NCBI GenBank assembly: GCA_963596435.1
Contig: CAVBMG010000006.1
Location: 7,048-71,047, forward strand
Reading direction: 5' to 3'
Length of the DNA stretch: 64,000 nt
DNA from: COE1 sp963596435
GTDB taxonomy: Bacteria; Bacillota; Clostridia; Lachnospirales; Lachnospiraceae
Part shown: piece by piece, positions 51,257 to 60,063 of the stretch
Layout of the letters: every line of letters starts with the position of its first letter
How positions within the stretch are numbered: position 1 is the stretch's first letter
Made by a program: the position numbers and the translations under genes
Notes under the pieces: generated by a model
What the model was told of the DNA's origin: nothing
What the model saw: the letters and a program-made list of their open reading frames with translations, nothing else
Database searches by the model: none

Positions 51257-51815
51257 ACCGAAAGATGGGTTAATTCTCTACCATGGAAGCTATTGTGAAG
51301 TAAAAGAGCCAGATCTTACTAAGTGTTCCAAGAGAAAAGATTTCGGACAGGGATTCTATCTGACTTCATCAAAGGAACAGGCAGAAAGCTTCTTAAAAAC
51401 ATCAATAGCCAAAGCGGTAGCCGCCGGTAAAATTGAAGAACGCCAAAATTTTGGTTTTATTTCATCTTTTGAGATAAAATTATCAAAAGAGCTTGAAATA
51501 CATGTATTCGAAGATGCAGATATTGACTGGTTACACTGTATTGCAGCCCACAGAAAGAAAAAACTGTTCACCGAAATTGAAAGTGAAATGACTAAGTATG
51601 ATATTATTTCCGGGAAAATTGCAGATGATGCGACAAATGCTACTCTCACAGCATATCTTGGTGGTGCTTTTGGAACAGTTGGAGAGAAGGATGCAGATGA
51701 CTTCTGTATCAAGCAATTACTGCCTAATAAGCTGAAAGACCAATATTGTTTCAAAACTAATAGTGCTATTGAATGTCTTAAATTTGTGGAGAGTGAGAAA
51801 ATATGGCTGAAGTAA
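51249..51815 (+). CDS. DUF3990 protein, ADP-ribosyltransferase-like putative toxin
   Basis: 188 residues. LILYHGSYCEVKEPDLTKCSKRKDFGQGFYLTSSKEQAESF (about 7-48) has the YHG...S...GQGFYLT pattern of the DUF3990 family, which resembles the ART fold: a His-Gly first strand and an aromatic second block; the third catalytic residue could be an acidic one in the C-terminal half. It starts inside the DUF3791 gene, and its stop overlaps the third gene. I infer an NAD-using toxin or modifier held in check by its neighbours; the target is unknown. Confidence 0.72.
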   Translation: MREPKDGLILYHGSYCEVKEPDLTKCSKRKDFGQGFYLTSSKEQAESFLKTSIAKAVAAGKIEERQNFGFISSFEIKLSKELEIHVFEDADIDWLHCIAAHRKKKLFTEIESEMTKYDIISGKIADDATNATLTAYLGGAFGTVGEKDADDFCIKQLLPNKLKDQYCFKTNSAIECLKFVESEKIWLK

Positions 51816-52033
51816 CTATTTCAAAAGAAAAGCTAGATTTCACAATTGACCTTCTTATAACAATGGCGGTTGAGGAGATTGCTGAAGAGACCGGCAAAGA
51901 TAGCAAGGATGTGTTGACAGATTTCCTATGTTCCAAAACGGGTAAGGCATTATATAATAAGGACACTAGGCTATGGTGCAACGGTCCATCATATATAACT
52001 GAACTATATATGGAGGAACTCTCCAACAAATAA
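51803..52033 (+). CDS. Small conserved partner of DUF3990
   Basis: 76 residues from ATG 51803, overlapping the DUF3990 stop by 13 bases. It is helical in the first 45 residues (KLDFTIDLLITMAVEEIAEETGKDSKDVLTDFLCSKTG) and ends with ALYNKDTRLWCNGPSYITELYMEEL, an aromatic-rich tail. I do not recognise a named family, but third genes of this size and shape accompany DUF3791/DUF3990 pairs. The nested starts suggest that all three proteins are made in fixed ratio and probably form one complex. Confidence 0.68.
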   Translation: MAEVTISKEKLDFTIDLLITMAVEEIAEETGKDSKDVLTDFLCSKTGKALYNKDTRLWCNGPSYITELYMEELSNK

Positions 52034-52045
52034 ATGTTTTTAGTG

Positions 52046-53419
52046 TTATTTCTCCATGCGTTTCAGTTCTGGTAAGACGGTACACAGCATGGTGATGAAG
52101 CACAGACTGCCACCAATGACATTAGACACAGGTTCTGCCAGAAATACGCCATCTGTTCCCATATGTAAGGCATAGGGCATCAGATAAGTCAACGGTACAA
52201 CAATAAATACTTTACGAAGCAGGGAGAAAAAAATCGCCTGCTTCTTTTTATTCAGAGATTTGAATACAGTCTGTCCGATGTATTGCAGATCCATAAAGAT
52301 AAATGCTGCAAAATATTGCTTTAGGGCTGGTATGGAATCCTGGATTAATGTTGTATCAGAGCTGAATACCTGGATCAAAGCGCCCGGAGCCAGAATAATC
52401 AGACTCCACATAACGGCTGTATAACCAAAGATCATAATTCCCATCACAATACCTGCCTTGCGAACACGGGAGGGGCGACCAGCTCCATAATTGTAACTCA
52501 AAATCGGGGAAGTTCCTTCATTTATGGCATAAATTGGAGTCTCCACTAATTGACGTACACTGGAAACAATCGTCATAACAGAAATATAAATATCGCCGCC
52601 GGTAACGGAAAGCACATTGTTACAACAGATTGTTACAAGACTGTTTGTTAACTGCATAATAAACCCGGATGTGCCAAGACTAATGATATTTTTGGCATAA
52701 TCCAGACTTTGAGACAATTCATTTCTTCTAAGAAAACGTACCTTTAGTTCTGCCTTTTTGGTAAGAAAGAACAAAACGAATACCGCAGACAGGCACTGGG
52801 AGATTACTGTTGCCATCGCAGCACCGCGCACACCAAATCCCAAAGCAAAAATAAACAATGGATCAAGCAGTAAATTCGCGACCGCACCAATCGCAACAGA
52901 GAACATGCCAATTACAGAATAGCCCTGTGCATTGATAAATGGATTCATTCCTACTGCAAGCATTGAGGGTAGTGTACCGATCAGATAGATCATCATATAA
53001 GGAACAGCATAAGTCAGTGCCGCTTGGGAAGCACCAAACAAAATCAAAAGCGGATGTGCAAATGTAAGTCCAATGACCATTAATATGACTGCACTGAAAC
53101 ATAACATGGAAAAGGAAGTATTCATGATATGTATTGCCTGCTGTTCTTCCTTTTTCCCTCTAAAAATAGAAAAAAGTGGTGCGCCACCGCTTCCAAACAG
53201 ATTGGCAAATGCACTGATAATCACGATTAACGGGAAACATAGCCCTACTGCGCCAAGGGCGGCAGTTCCCACCTCTGGAATTCTGGCAATATAGATACGG
53301 TCTACGATATTGTAAAGAAGATTTAAAATCTGGGCTACAAGCATGGGCAGGGCTGCTCCGATAATATTTCCTGTTACTGTGCCATTTTCAAAGTCAATAC
53401 GCTTCATTTCCTTAGTCAT
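52046..53419 (-). CDS. MATE family efflux transporter
   Basis: About 457 residues if started at the ATG at 53419 (MTKEMKRIDFENGTVTGNIIGAALPMLVAQILNLLYNIVDRIYIA); the ATG at 53407 is an equal alternative because AAGG lies between the two. Twelve membrane helices. The TetR gene upstream on the same strand is the likely repressor. The 3' end faces the DUF3990 cassette with only a 12-base gap and no hairpin. Confidence 0.86.
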   Translation of the reverse strand: MTKEMKRIDFENGTVTGNIIGAALPMLVAQILNLLYNIVDRIYIARIPEVGTAALGAVGLCFPLIVIISAFANLFGSGGAPLFSIFRGKKEEQQAIHIMNTSFSMLCFSAVILMVIGLTFAHPLLILFGASQAALTYAVPYMMIYLIGTLPSMLAVGMNPFINAQGYSVIGMFSVAIGAVANLLLDPLFIFALGFGVRGAAMATVISQCLSAVFVLFFLTKKAELKVRFLRRNELSQSLDYAKNIISLGTSGFIMQLTNSLVTICCNNVLSVTGGDIYISVMTIVSSVRQLVETPIYAINEGTSPILSYNYGAGRPSRVRKAGIVMGIMIFGYTAVMWSLIILAPGALIQVFSSDTTLIQDSIPALKQYFAAFIFMDLQYIGQTVFKSLNKKKQAIFFSLLRKVFIVVPLTYLMPYALHMGTDGVFLAEPVSNVIGGSLCFITMLCTVLPELKRMEK

Positions 53420-53496
53420 CCCTTTTGATTTCTTTGCTTTCCAGTATAGCAATTATTACGATATGTGTAAATCAGGAACATGAAGTAATATAAAAG

Positions 53497-54024
53497 TTAA
53501 ATGATTGAAGTGGATATATGATTCATAACATTGACAATTAGTTCTGCCATATAGCGATTATTCTGCTTCATACCATTATCTAACCATTCATAGATTGCAG
53601 ACAGATAGCCGGCAGCAAGAAAATTTCTTGTGTAGAGAGATACCTCATCCTTCTGACTGTCATATGGAAATGATTCACGAAATAGAAGATACATTTCATT
53701 CACCATATGAGCATCCCGCATCATCAGAAAAAAATCATGATTTTCACGAATAAATGAAAGTAGAAGTTCCACATTATGAAGATATGTATCCATATTTCTC
53801 TCAGCGGTTGCAGGAATGGAATTGTAATAGTTCATAACATATTCTTCTTTGAATCCTTCCAGAAGGAGTGCTTCTTTAGATGGGTAAATGCGATAAAATG
53901 TACTGCGGTTATATCCGGCTGTCTGGCATATTTCAGATATCTGAATTTGTGAATATGGTTTCTGATGATATAGATTTAGAAGTGCTTTAAAGAAACATCT
54001 TTTTGAAAATTTATTGGAACGCAT
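53497..54024 (-). CDS. TetR/AcrR family transcriptional regulator
   Basis: 175 residues from the ATG at 54024 after GGGAGATGTTGCGTT. HTH in about 8-52: FFKALLNLYHQKPYSQIQISEICQTAGYNRSTFYRIYPSKEALLLEGF. The remainder is the helical ligand-binding domain. It is transcribed in the same direction as the MATE gene and 77 bases before it, and a palindrome lies upstream in the divergent gap to the hydrolase gene. It may control the pump, the hydrolase, or both. Confidence 0.86.
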   Translation of the reverse strand: MRSNKFSKRCFFKALLNLYHQKPYSQIQISEICQTAGYNRSTFYRIYPSKEALLLEGFKEEYVMNYYNSIPATAERNMDTYLHNVELLLSFIRENHDFFLMMRDAHMVNEMYLLFRESFPYDSQKDEVSLYTRNFLAAGYLSAIYEWLDNGMKQNNRYMAELIVNVMNHISTSII

Positions 54025-54104
54025 AACGCAACATCTCCCTGTAAAATGTTTATTTTAGAACTGACCTGCTTGAAATAAGGCAAAATAGTAATTAAACTGT
54101 AAAT

Positions 54105-54118
54105 GCAACATATGTTGC
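54105..54118. promoter_or_regulatory. Candidate TetR operator
   Basis: GCAACATATGTTGC is a perfect 14-bp palindrome midway between the divergent TetR and hydrolase genes; the half-site AACGCAACAT recurs near the TetR start at about 54027. Typical TetR operator size. Confidence 0.55.
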
Positions 54119-54156
54119 GTTTATGATTATATCATGCTTTATAAGGAGGAACAAGC

Positions 54157-55494
54157 ATGGCACTGTGGTTGATAGGGATAATAAGTATTTTATTTGGAAG
54201 TATGGAATAGTTTTTGATTAATGAAAGTCAGATAATGGCAGTATTAATTTTGCTTGCAGGAATTATTGTACTATTTATTGTGAAAAAGAAAAATGTAGAA
54301 CTTTCTATCTGGCAGTTGTATCTTTTGAGAATTGTTGTTGTGCTTCATTTGGTTGGTATATTTTCAGATCGTTGGATTGTATATACAGGACTCGGCGTAT
54401 TAACTGTCGTGACGGGTATTGGATTAACCATTGCAGATATATGGAAATGCAGATCGGATAAGATCATGAAAACAGTTCTGAAAATAGTATGTTCTGTAAT
54501 TGTTATACTGCTTTCAGGAGTTATCATGGCAATCACATTCTTTCCGAAAGCCTCTTTTTCAGTATTTAAGTCTGTTATAAATGCTTATGGAAATGAAATG
54601 ACAGCAGTAGCTTATGAAGATACACTGGAAAACGGTGCATATTTGGTTGCCAATATTCAGTACGATACGGTTTATCCAAATGGCTTTTTAGATGTTTATT
54701 ATACTGCTGTGCCTAAGTCAGACAATCCACCTACACTGTTATTTATTCATGGTGGAGGTTATGCAAATGGGGATAAAAGCAGTGGCGACCCGAATGCCGG
54801 TGATGTAGATTACAGGGATTCATTAGCATATCGCGCATTGAATGAAGGCTATAATGTGGTACAGTTTAATTATTGCCTGATGACAGAGCACATTTTCCCG
54901 GATGCGATTATCCAGCTTAATAGTGGTCTGAAATATCTCAAGGATAATGCTGAACGTTTGAACTTAAATATGGATGTGGTATTTCTCTCCGGTGGTTCTG
55001 CGGGTGGAAATCTGGCTGGTGTTATGGCAAACTTACAGACAAATCAGGAATACGCAGATGAAATGGGAATTACACCTGCATTAAATCCAGAGGATATCAA
55101 GGGCGTGGTATTTATCAGCGCATTACTTGATAATTCGCAGTATGGTGTGACACATAATGTTGCCATTGACTATATGTTTTATTGGGCAGGACGTGTTTAT
55201 CTGAACACAAACGAACTGGTTTATGATAAAGAGGCTTCAAGACTTTCCAATGTTATAGATAATGTGAGCGGAAATTATCCGCCATCCCTGATTTCGGATG
55301 GGAACAGCGGAAGCTTTTTTGATCAGGCATTTGCCATGAATGCAAGATTACTGGAGCTGGGAGTAGAAACCAAACTGATTTATTACCCCAAAACAGTAGC
55401 GACATTATCCCATGGATATGAAGATCTTGGCTCTGATTATGCAAAAATTACCCAGGATCGAATGATTGAATTTATGAATGCCCATTGTGAATAA
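54157..55494 (+). CDS. Membrane-anchored alpha/beta hydrolase with an in-frame UAG at codon 18
   Basis: AAGGAGG (54143-54149) is seven bases before ATG 54157, which opens MALWLIGIISILFGSME, then TAG at 54208-54210, then the same frame continues from 54211 without another stop to 55494. The second part alone would need a TTG start at 54214 with no ribosome binding site. Together they give about 445 codons: three or four N-terminal membrane helices, then a BD-FAE/Abhydrolase_3-like esterase with LLFIHGGGYANGD (oxyanion), LSGGSAGGNLAG (nucleophile Ser) and TLSHGYEDL (His). CAG to TAG is the simplest explanation. Low-level read-through or internal start could keep some product. Probably regulated by the divergent TetR. 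Confidence 0.75.
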
Positions 55495-55499
55495 ATACA

Positions 55500-55538
55500 A
55501 AATCTCCGTCTATTTGTTGTATGGACGGAGATTTTTTT
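55500..55538. terminator. Bidirectional terminator between hydrolase and MerR genes
   Basis: AAATCTCCGTC (55500-55510) pairs with GACGGAGATTT (55524-55534), followed by T; the MerR stop codon lies in the T tract. Confidence 0.85.
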
Positions 55539-55950
55539 ATTCACAAGGCAATTTGTCATCCTGTTCTTTGAAGTGGATTTTTTCAGTTCCTGCTTCGATA
55601 GCTGTTTCATAATACCAGCATTTATGGTTAATAAAATCTAAAGTTTCCTGTAATTCAGTCATTTGGGCTTCCACAATGCGTTTTCTTTCTAAAAACATTT
55701 CATAGCGTTCTTTTAATGAATCATCACCCATTTGCACCCACTTGGAAAATTGTCGTATGTCCTTAATTGGCATACCTGATTTTTTCAGGCATTCAATCAC
55801 ATGCAGCATTGCCATATCTGCATCAGAGAAAATACGATAACCAGAATCCTTGCGTTCCATAAATGGGAGCAGTCCCTGCTTATCATAGTATCGTAATGTT
55901 GTTGGAGTCACATTCATAATTTCGGCAGCCTGCTTGATTGTATATGGCAT
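55537..55950 (-). CDS. MerR family transcriptional regulator (AdhR/NmlR-like)
   Basis: 137 residues from the ATG at 55950 after AGGAGGTTTTTAT. HTH MPYTIKQAAEIMNVTPTTLRYYDKQGLLPFMERKDSGYRIF, coiled coil, and conserved Cys in INHKCWYYETA near residue 111. It is divergent from the alcohol dehydrogenase gene, whose promoter has the 19-bp MerR spacer. B. subtilis AdhR shows the same arrangement and responds to aldehydes through a cysteine, so aldehyde sensing is the working idea. Paralogous to the MerR at 22480. Confidence 0.87.
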   Translation of the reverse strand: MPYTIKQAAEIMNVTPTTLRYYDKQGLLPFMERKDSGYRIFSDADMAMLHVIECLKKSGMPIKDIRQFSKWVQMGDDSLKERYEMFLERKRIVEAQMTELQETLDFINHKCWYYETAIEAGTEKIHFKEQDDKLPCE

Positions 55951-55985
55951 ATAAAAACCTCCTGGTAAATTTTAAAATAAGCATA

Positions 55986-56016
55986 TTGACCTTAACCTCA
56001 AGGTTAATGTTACTAT
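55986..56016 (+). promoter_or_regulatory. MerR-type promoter of the alcohol dehydrogenase gene
   Basis: TTGACC (55986-55991) and TACTAT (56011-56016) are 19 bases apart; the spacer contains TTAACCT-CA-AGGTTAA (55992-56007), a perfect dyad. The regulator is encoded divergently. Confidence 0.85.
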
Positions 56017-56068
56017 GATGGTGAATAAAAGTCAACAATGTAAGAAGTCTGAAAGGAGACAAGCAAAT

Positions 56069-57235
56069 ATGAGTTATACATGGAATCTTCCAACTAAGGT
56101 TTTATTTGGAGCAGGAAAAGTAAGGGAACTTGCAAAAGAAAATATGCCGGGGAAAAAGGCGCTACTTGTAATTTCAAATGGAAAATCTGTAAAAGAAAAC
56201 GGTGCACGTACATCAGTAGAGCAGGGACTGACAGCCGCAGGCGCAGACTATGTTATCTATGATAAAATTCAGTCAAATCCATTGGAACCGACAATTATGG
56301 AGGGGGTATTATGTGCCCGTGAAAATGGCTGTGATTTTATCGTAGGCTTGGGTGGTGGTTCTGTATTAGATTCAGCTACGATTATTTCTGCCATTGTACC
56401 TCAGAAAGAGGGCAGAGTCTGGGATTATGTTCAGGGAGGTACAGGCGGAGGAAAAACACTGACAGAACAGCCGTTGCCTTATATTGAAATCACAACCAGC
56501 GCCGGTACAGGAAGTGAGGTAGACTGCTGGGGCGTTGTAACAAATCCAGACACGCATGAGAAAATCGGATTTCAGGGAAGTTATCCGGAGCTGGCTATAG
56601 TTGATCCGGAGTTAATGCTGTCTGTACCTCCCCAATTTACAGCATATCAGGGATTTGATGCACTGTTTCATAGTGTGGAAGGATTTTTGTCAAAGTTCTG
56701 TAATGAAGCAGCTGAAATGGTTGAACTTACTGCCATCAGAAATATAGCAGAGTATCTGCCTCGTGCAGTGAATGATGGACAGGATATAGAAGCAAGAACA
56801 AAAGTTGCATTTGCAAATACCATGAGCGGTTATTCTATGGAAGTATGTTCCTGCGTCAGCCAACATGCTATGGAACATGCATTGTCCGGTTATCATCAGG
56901 ACCTGCCTCATGGGGCAGGACTTATCATGATTTCCAGGCAGTATTTTACACGATGGATTGATGAGCATGTCTGTGATGAACGCTTTGTAGAACTGGCAAA
57001 GGCTATGGGAATCGCAGATGCAAAGAAGCCTATGGATTTTATTACTGCGTTGGAAAAACTGATGGCAGAATGTGGGGTAGATGAGTTAAAAATGAGTGAT
57101 TATGGTATTCGTCAGGAAGAATTCCCACAGATGGCGAAAGATGCGAAAAACACAATGGGAGGATTGTTCTTCTGTGACCGATTTGAATTGACAGATGAAG
57201 ATGTAGTCCGTATTTATCAGAGGTCTTATCGTTAA
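56069..57235 (+). CDS. Iron-containing alcohol dehydrogenase (butanol dehydrogenase-like)
   Basis: 388 residues from ATG 56069, nine bases after GAAAGGAGA. MSYTWNLPTKVLFGAGKVREL begins the Fe-ADH fold, GGGSVLDSATIIS is the NAD(P)-binding loop near 95, and the metal ligands are present: D near 190 in IVDPELM-type context, H in DALFHSVEG, H in SQHAMEHALSGYHQDLPHGAG (two more His). It interconverts aldehydes and alcohols. The MerR-type promoter suggests induction by an aldehyde. A lipoprotein esterase gene follows 15 bases later. Confidence 0.9.
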   Translation: MSYTWNLPTKVLFGAGKVRELAKENMPGKKALLVISNGKSVKENGARTSVEQGLTAAGADYVIYDKIQSNPLEPTIMEGVLCARENGCDFIVGLGGGSVLDSATIISAIVPQKEGRVWDYVQGGTGGGKTLTEQPLPYIEITTSAGTGSEVDCWGVVTNPDTHEKIGFQGSYPELAIVDPELMLSVPPQFTAYQGFDALFHSVEGFLSKFCNEAAEMVELTAIRNIAEYLPRAVNDGQDIEARTKVAFANTMSGYSMEVCSCVSQHAMEHALSGYHQDLPHGAGLIMISRQYFTRWIDEHVCDERFVELAKAMGIADAKKPMDFITALEKLMAECGVDELKMSDYGIRQEEFPQMAKDAKNTMGGLFFCDRFELTDEDVVRIYQRSYR

Positions 57236-57250
57236 GGATGGTACAAGTTT

Positions 57251-59311
57251 ATGAAAAAATATACCATAATAGCAAATCTTTTTTGGGTTTTGACACTTGT
57301 ACTTGTTGGGTGTGGCATATCTGATACAGGAAATCCAAGTAGTGAAACTGTTATATCAGAAGAAAACACAGATGTAAAAAACAATACCGATGGTACAGAG
57401 ACAATGGCTGTACACAAAAATAATATTCAGGAAACTCCTTCCACAGAGTCGGAGATTGATATGAAAAATATTACGCTTGGTACTGTTCCAAATGGATATT
57501 ATAGCAAAGCAACACAGCAGGGTACATTGGAAACTTTTACTTATGACACAAAAGATTATATTGGGGATGAAGAGACAATTCAAAGTCAGGCAACAGTGTA
57601 TCTGCCTTATGGATATGATCAGAATGATGATGAGACAAGATATAATATTCTATATCTTCAGCATGGTGCTTATGGTAATGAAAGAACCTGGATGTATGAG
57701 TATGGTGATAGCTTCAAAAATATGATAGACAACATGATAGAAGATAAACTGATTCCACCGTTAATCATTGTTATGCCTTATCTTCCGTCTGGAAATGACT
57801 GGTATCATGATACAACTCCAATTTTCTATTCTGGTGAATTAAAAAATGATTTAATGCCAGCCGTAGAAAGTTATTATCATACTTTTGCAACGAATACGAC
57901 AGAAGCAGGCTTTGAAGAGTCACGTTCCCATCGTGCATTTGGAGGATTTTCTGCTGGTGGAACAACTACATGGCGGGTATTTCTTGAAGGAATAGATCGT
58001 TTTGAATATTTTATGCCTATGAGCGGAGGTTTGACTCTTGGAGGAGATGGCTCAACGGATGTGGAGGATGCCACTATGATTGCAGATACAGCGGCAGTTT
58101 CTGATTATGATAAACGTGAATATTATATATTTGCAGCAACAGGAACAAAGGATGTTGCATATCAGGGCTTAACAGCACAGATGGAATATATGAAAACACT
58201 GACAGATGCATTTGATTATACAGACACGGGATTTGCAGACGGTAATCTGATGTATTATACGGTAAAAGATAATCGACATGATTATCAATATACTTATGAG
58301 TATGTTTTTAATGGATTACAATGCCTGTTTTCATGGTATGAAGCAAGTGCAACACGTGCAAGTCTTGCTTCTGTGATAACAGCAGGCGGATATGAGATAC
58401 CATTGACAGAACTTGCACATCAGACAGGAAATGATACAGATTCCAAGGTTTGTTATACTTCCACAATCAGTTCCGATGCATTGATGAAAATTTATGAAGC
58501 ACTGGGACGAACTCCGGCAGAAGGAGACAATGTGGCAGTAAAATTACATACCGGTGAAGGAGATGGCAGCTATAATCTTGATCCTGATTTTATCAAAAAA
58601 CTGGTGCAAAGTGTTGATGGAACGATTGTAGAGTGTAATACAGCTTATGGTGGAAACAGGTCAAATACAGCACTTCATATGCAGATTGCAGAGGATCATG
58701 GGTATACAGCAATCGCAAATGTAGACATTATGGATGCAGACGGTGGCATGGAGATTCCGGTAACAGGAGGAACACATTTAAAAACAGATCTGGTAGGGGC
58801 ACATCTTGCCAACTATGATTTTTGCATGGTGTTGTCTCATTTTAAAGGACATGCTATGGGAGGTTTTGGAGGTGCACTGAAAAATATATCAATAGGTATT
58901 GCCTCTTCAACGGGAAAGTCACTGATTCATAGTGGTGGAACAGAAACCACCGGATTTGGCTGGAATACGCCTGCTGAGACTTTTACAGAGTCTATGGCGG
59001 AAGCTGCAAGTGCAGTTTATGATTATTTCGATGGTGGAGAAAAAATGGTATTTATCAGTGTGATGAATAATATCTCCGTAGATTGTGATTGCAATGCCAA
59101 TCCGGCAAAACCGGATATGCATGATGTTGGAATTCTGGCGTCCACTGATCCGGTAGCTTTAGATCAGGCATGTGTAGATTTCTTACGTGCAGTGCCGGAT
59201 GGAGCATCTATAATACGGCGAATGGAATCACGAAGTGGCGAGCATATCTTAGACCATGCAGATGAACTTGGATTTGGAAGCCGTAATTATAAATTAGTCA
59301 GCATTGATTAA
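57251..59311 (+). CDS. Lipoprotein: esterase domain fused to a DUF362 domain
   Basis: 686 residues. MKKYTIIANLFWVLTLVLVGC is a lipoprotein signal (Cys21), with a polar linker to about 75. Residues 90-365 are an esterase-D/feruloyl-esterase-like alpha/beta hydrolase: LYLQHGAYGNERTW, GGFSAGG (S234 nucleophile) and H343 in NRHDYQYTYE. Residues 400-686 are DUF362: EGDNVAVKLHTGEGD, LSHFKGHAMGGFGGALKNISIGIAS, STDPVALDQACVDFL. DUF362 proteins are usually cytosolic or Fe-S linked; here there is only a CDC near 620 and no ferredoxin motif. Export of DUF362 as a surface fusion is unusual. It is co-transcribed with the alcohol dehydrogenase; function unknown. Confidence 0.8.
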   Translation: MKKYTIIANLFWVLTLVLVGCGISDTGNPSSETVISEENTDVKNNTDGTETMAVHKNNIQETPSTESEIDMKNITLGTVPNGYYSKATQQGTLETFTYDTKDYIGDEETIQSQATVYLPYGYDQNDDETRYNILYLQHGAYGNERTWMYEYGDSFKNMIDNMIEDKLIPPLIIVMPYLPSGNDWYHDTTPIFYSGELKNDLMPAVESYYHTFATNTTEAGFEESRSHRAFGGFSAGGTTTWRVFLEGIDRFEYFMPMSGGLTLGGDGSTDVEDATMIADTAAVSDYDKREYYIFAATGTKDVAYQGLTAQMEYMKTLTDAFDYTDTGFADGNLMYYTVKDNRHDYQYTYEYVFNGLQCLFSWYEASATRASLASVITAGGYEIPLTELAHQTGNDTDSKVCYTSTISSDALMKIYEALGRTPAEGDNVAVKLHTGEGDGSYNLDPDFIKKLVQSVDGTIVECNTAYGGNRSNTALHMQIAEDHGYTAIANVDIMDADGGMEIPVTGGTHLKTDLVGAHLANYDFCMVLSHFKGHAMGGFGGALKNISIGIASSTGKSLIHSGGTETTGFGWNTPAETFTESMAEAASAVYDYFDGGEKMVFISVMNNISVDCDCNANPAKPDMHDVGILASTDPVALDQACVDFLRAVPDGASIIRRMESRSGEHILDHADELGFGSRNYKLVSID

Positions 59312-59324
59312 AAGGTGGGATGAT

Positions 59325-60053
59325 ATGTTAACTGTTTTACATAGGGAAGCCGTTTATTTCTGGTATTACTTTGATATACAGTTTCGCCAGATATTTAAGT
59401 ACTGGGTATTAGGAATTCTTATTGGTTCTGTAATTTCGGTTTTTGTAAAAGACAAAATTCATGGCTTATTTGAGCGGATGAATGGAAAAAAGATAGGAAT
59501 ATTTGGCGTGATTCCAGCAAGTTTACTGGGGATTGCTTCACCATTGTGTATGTATGGAACTATACCTATTGCAGCCTCATTTGCCAATAAAGGAATGAGA
59601 CAGGACTGGCTTGCAGCATTTATGATGAGTTCTATTCTCTTAAATCCGCAATTAATTGTATATAGTACGGCTTTGGGTGTAGTTGCTTTGGTTGTTCGCA
59701 TCATATCATGTTTTCTGTGTGGAATAATAGCAGGACTGCTTGTACATATTTTCTATCATAATAAACAATTTTTCTCTTTTGGAAAATTCAAAGAACCAAT
59801 GAGTCATGATACAGATCCTAATATGTTCGTTCGCTTATTAAAAAATATATGGCGTAATATTAAGGCAACTGGAGGATATTTTTTGATTGGTATTGTTCTT
59901 TCAGCACTATTTCAGAGGTATGTGCCAACTGATAAATTTGTTGCTTTGTTCGGAAACAATGAGGGATTTGGGGTGCTTATGGCTGCAACAATCGGAGTCC
60001 CGCTTTATGCCTGCGGTGGTGGAACTATACCACTATTGCAGGCATGGTTGTAA
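59325..60053 (+). pseudogene. ArsP/SO_0444-type permease truncated at the C-terminus
   Basis: 242 residues from ATG 59325, six bases after AGGTGG. Membrane helices with FGVIPASLLGIASPLCMYGTIPIAASFANKGM and ATIGVPLYACGGGTIPLLQAWL are the two conserved Cys/Gly-rich halves of the DUF318/ArsP permease family (arsenical or Cu/Zn efflux in known members). Normal proteins run about 70 residues further after GTIPLLQAW; here the frame stops there, ten bases before the end of the converging MATE gene. The second half-site is present but its last helices are lost, so activity is doubtful. It follows the esterase-DUF362 gene by 13 bases. Confidence 0.65.
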
Positions 60054-60063
60054 ATACATTTTT

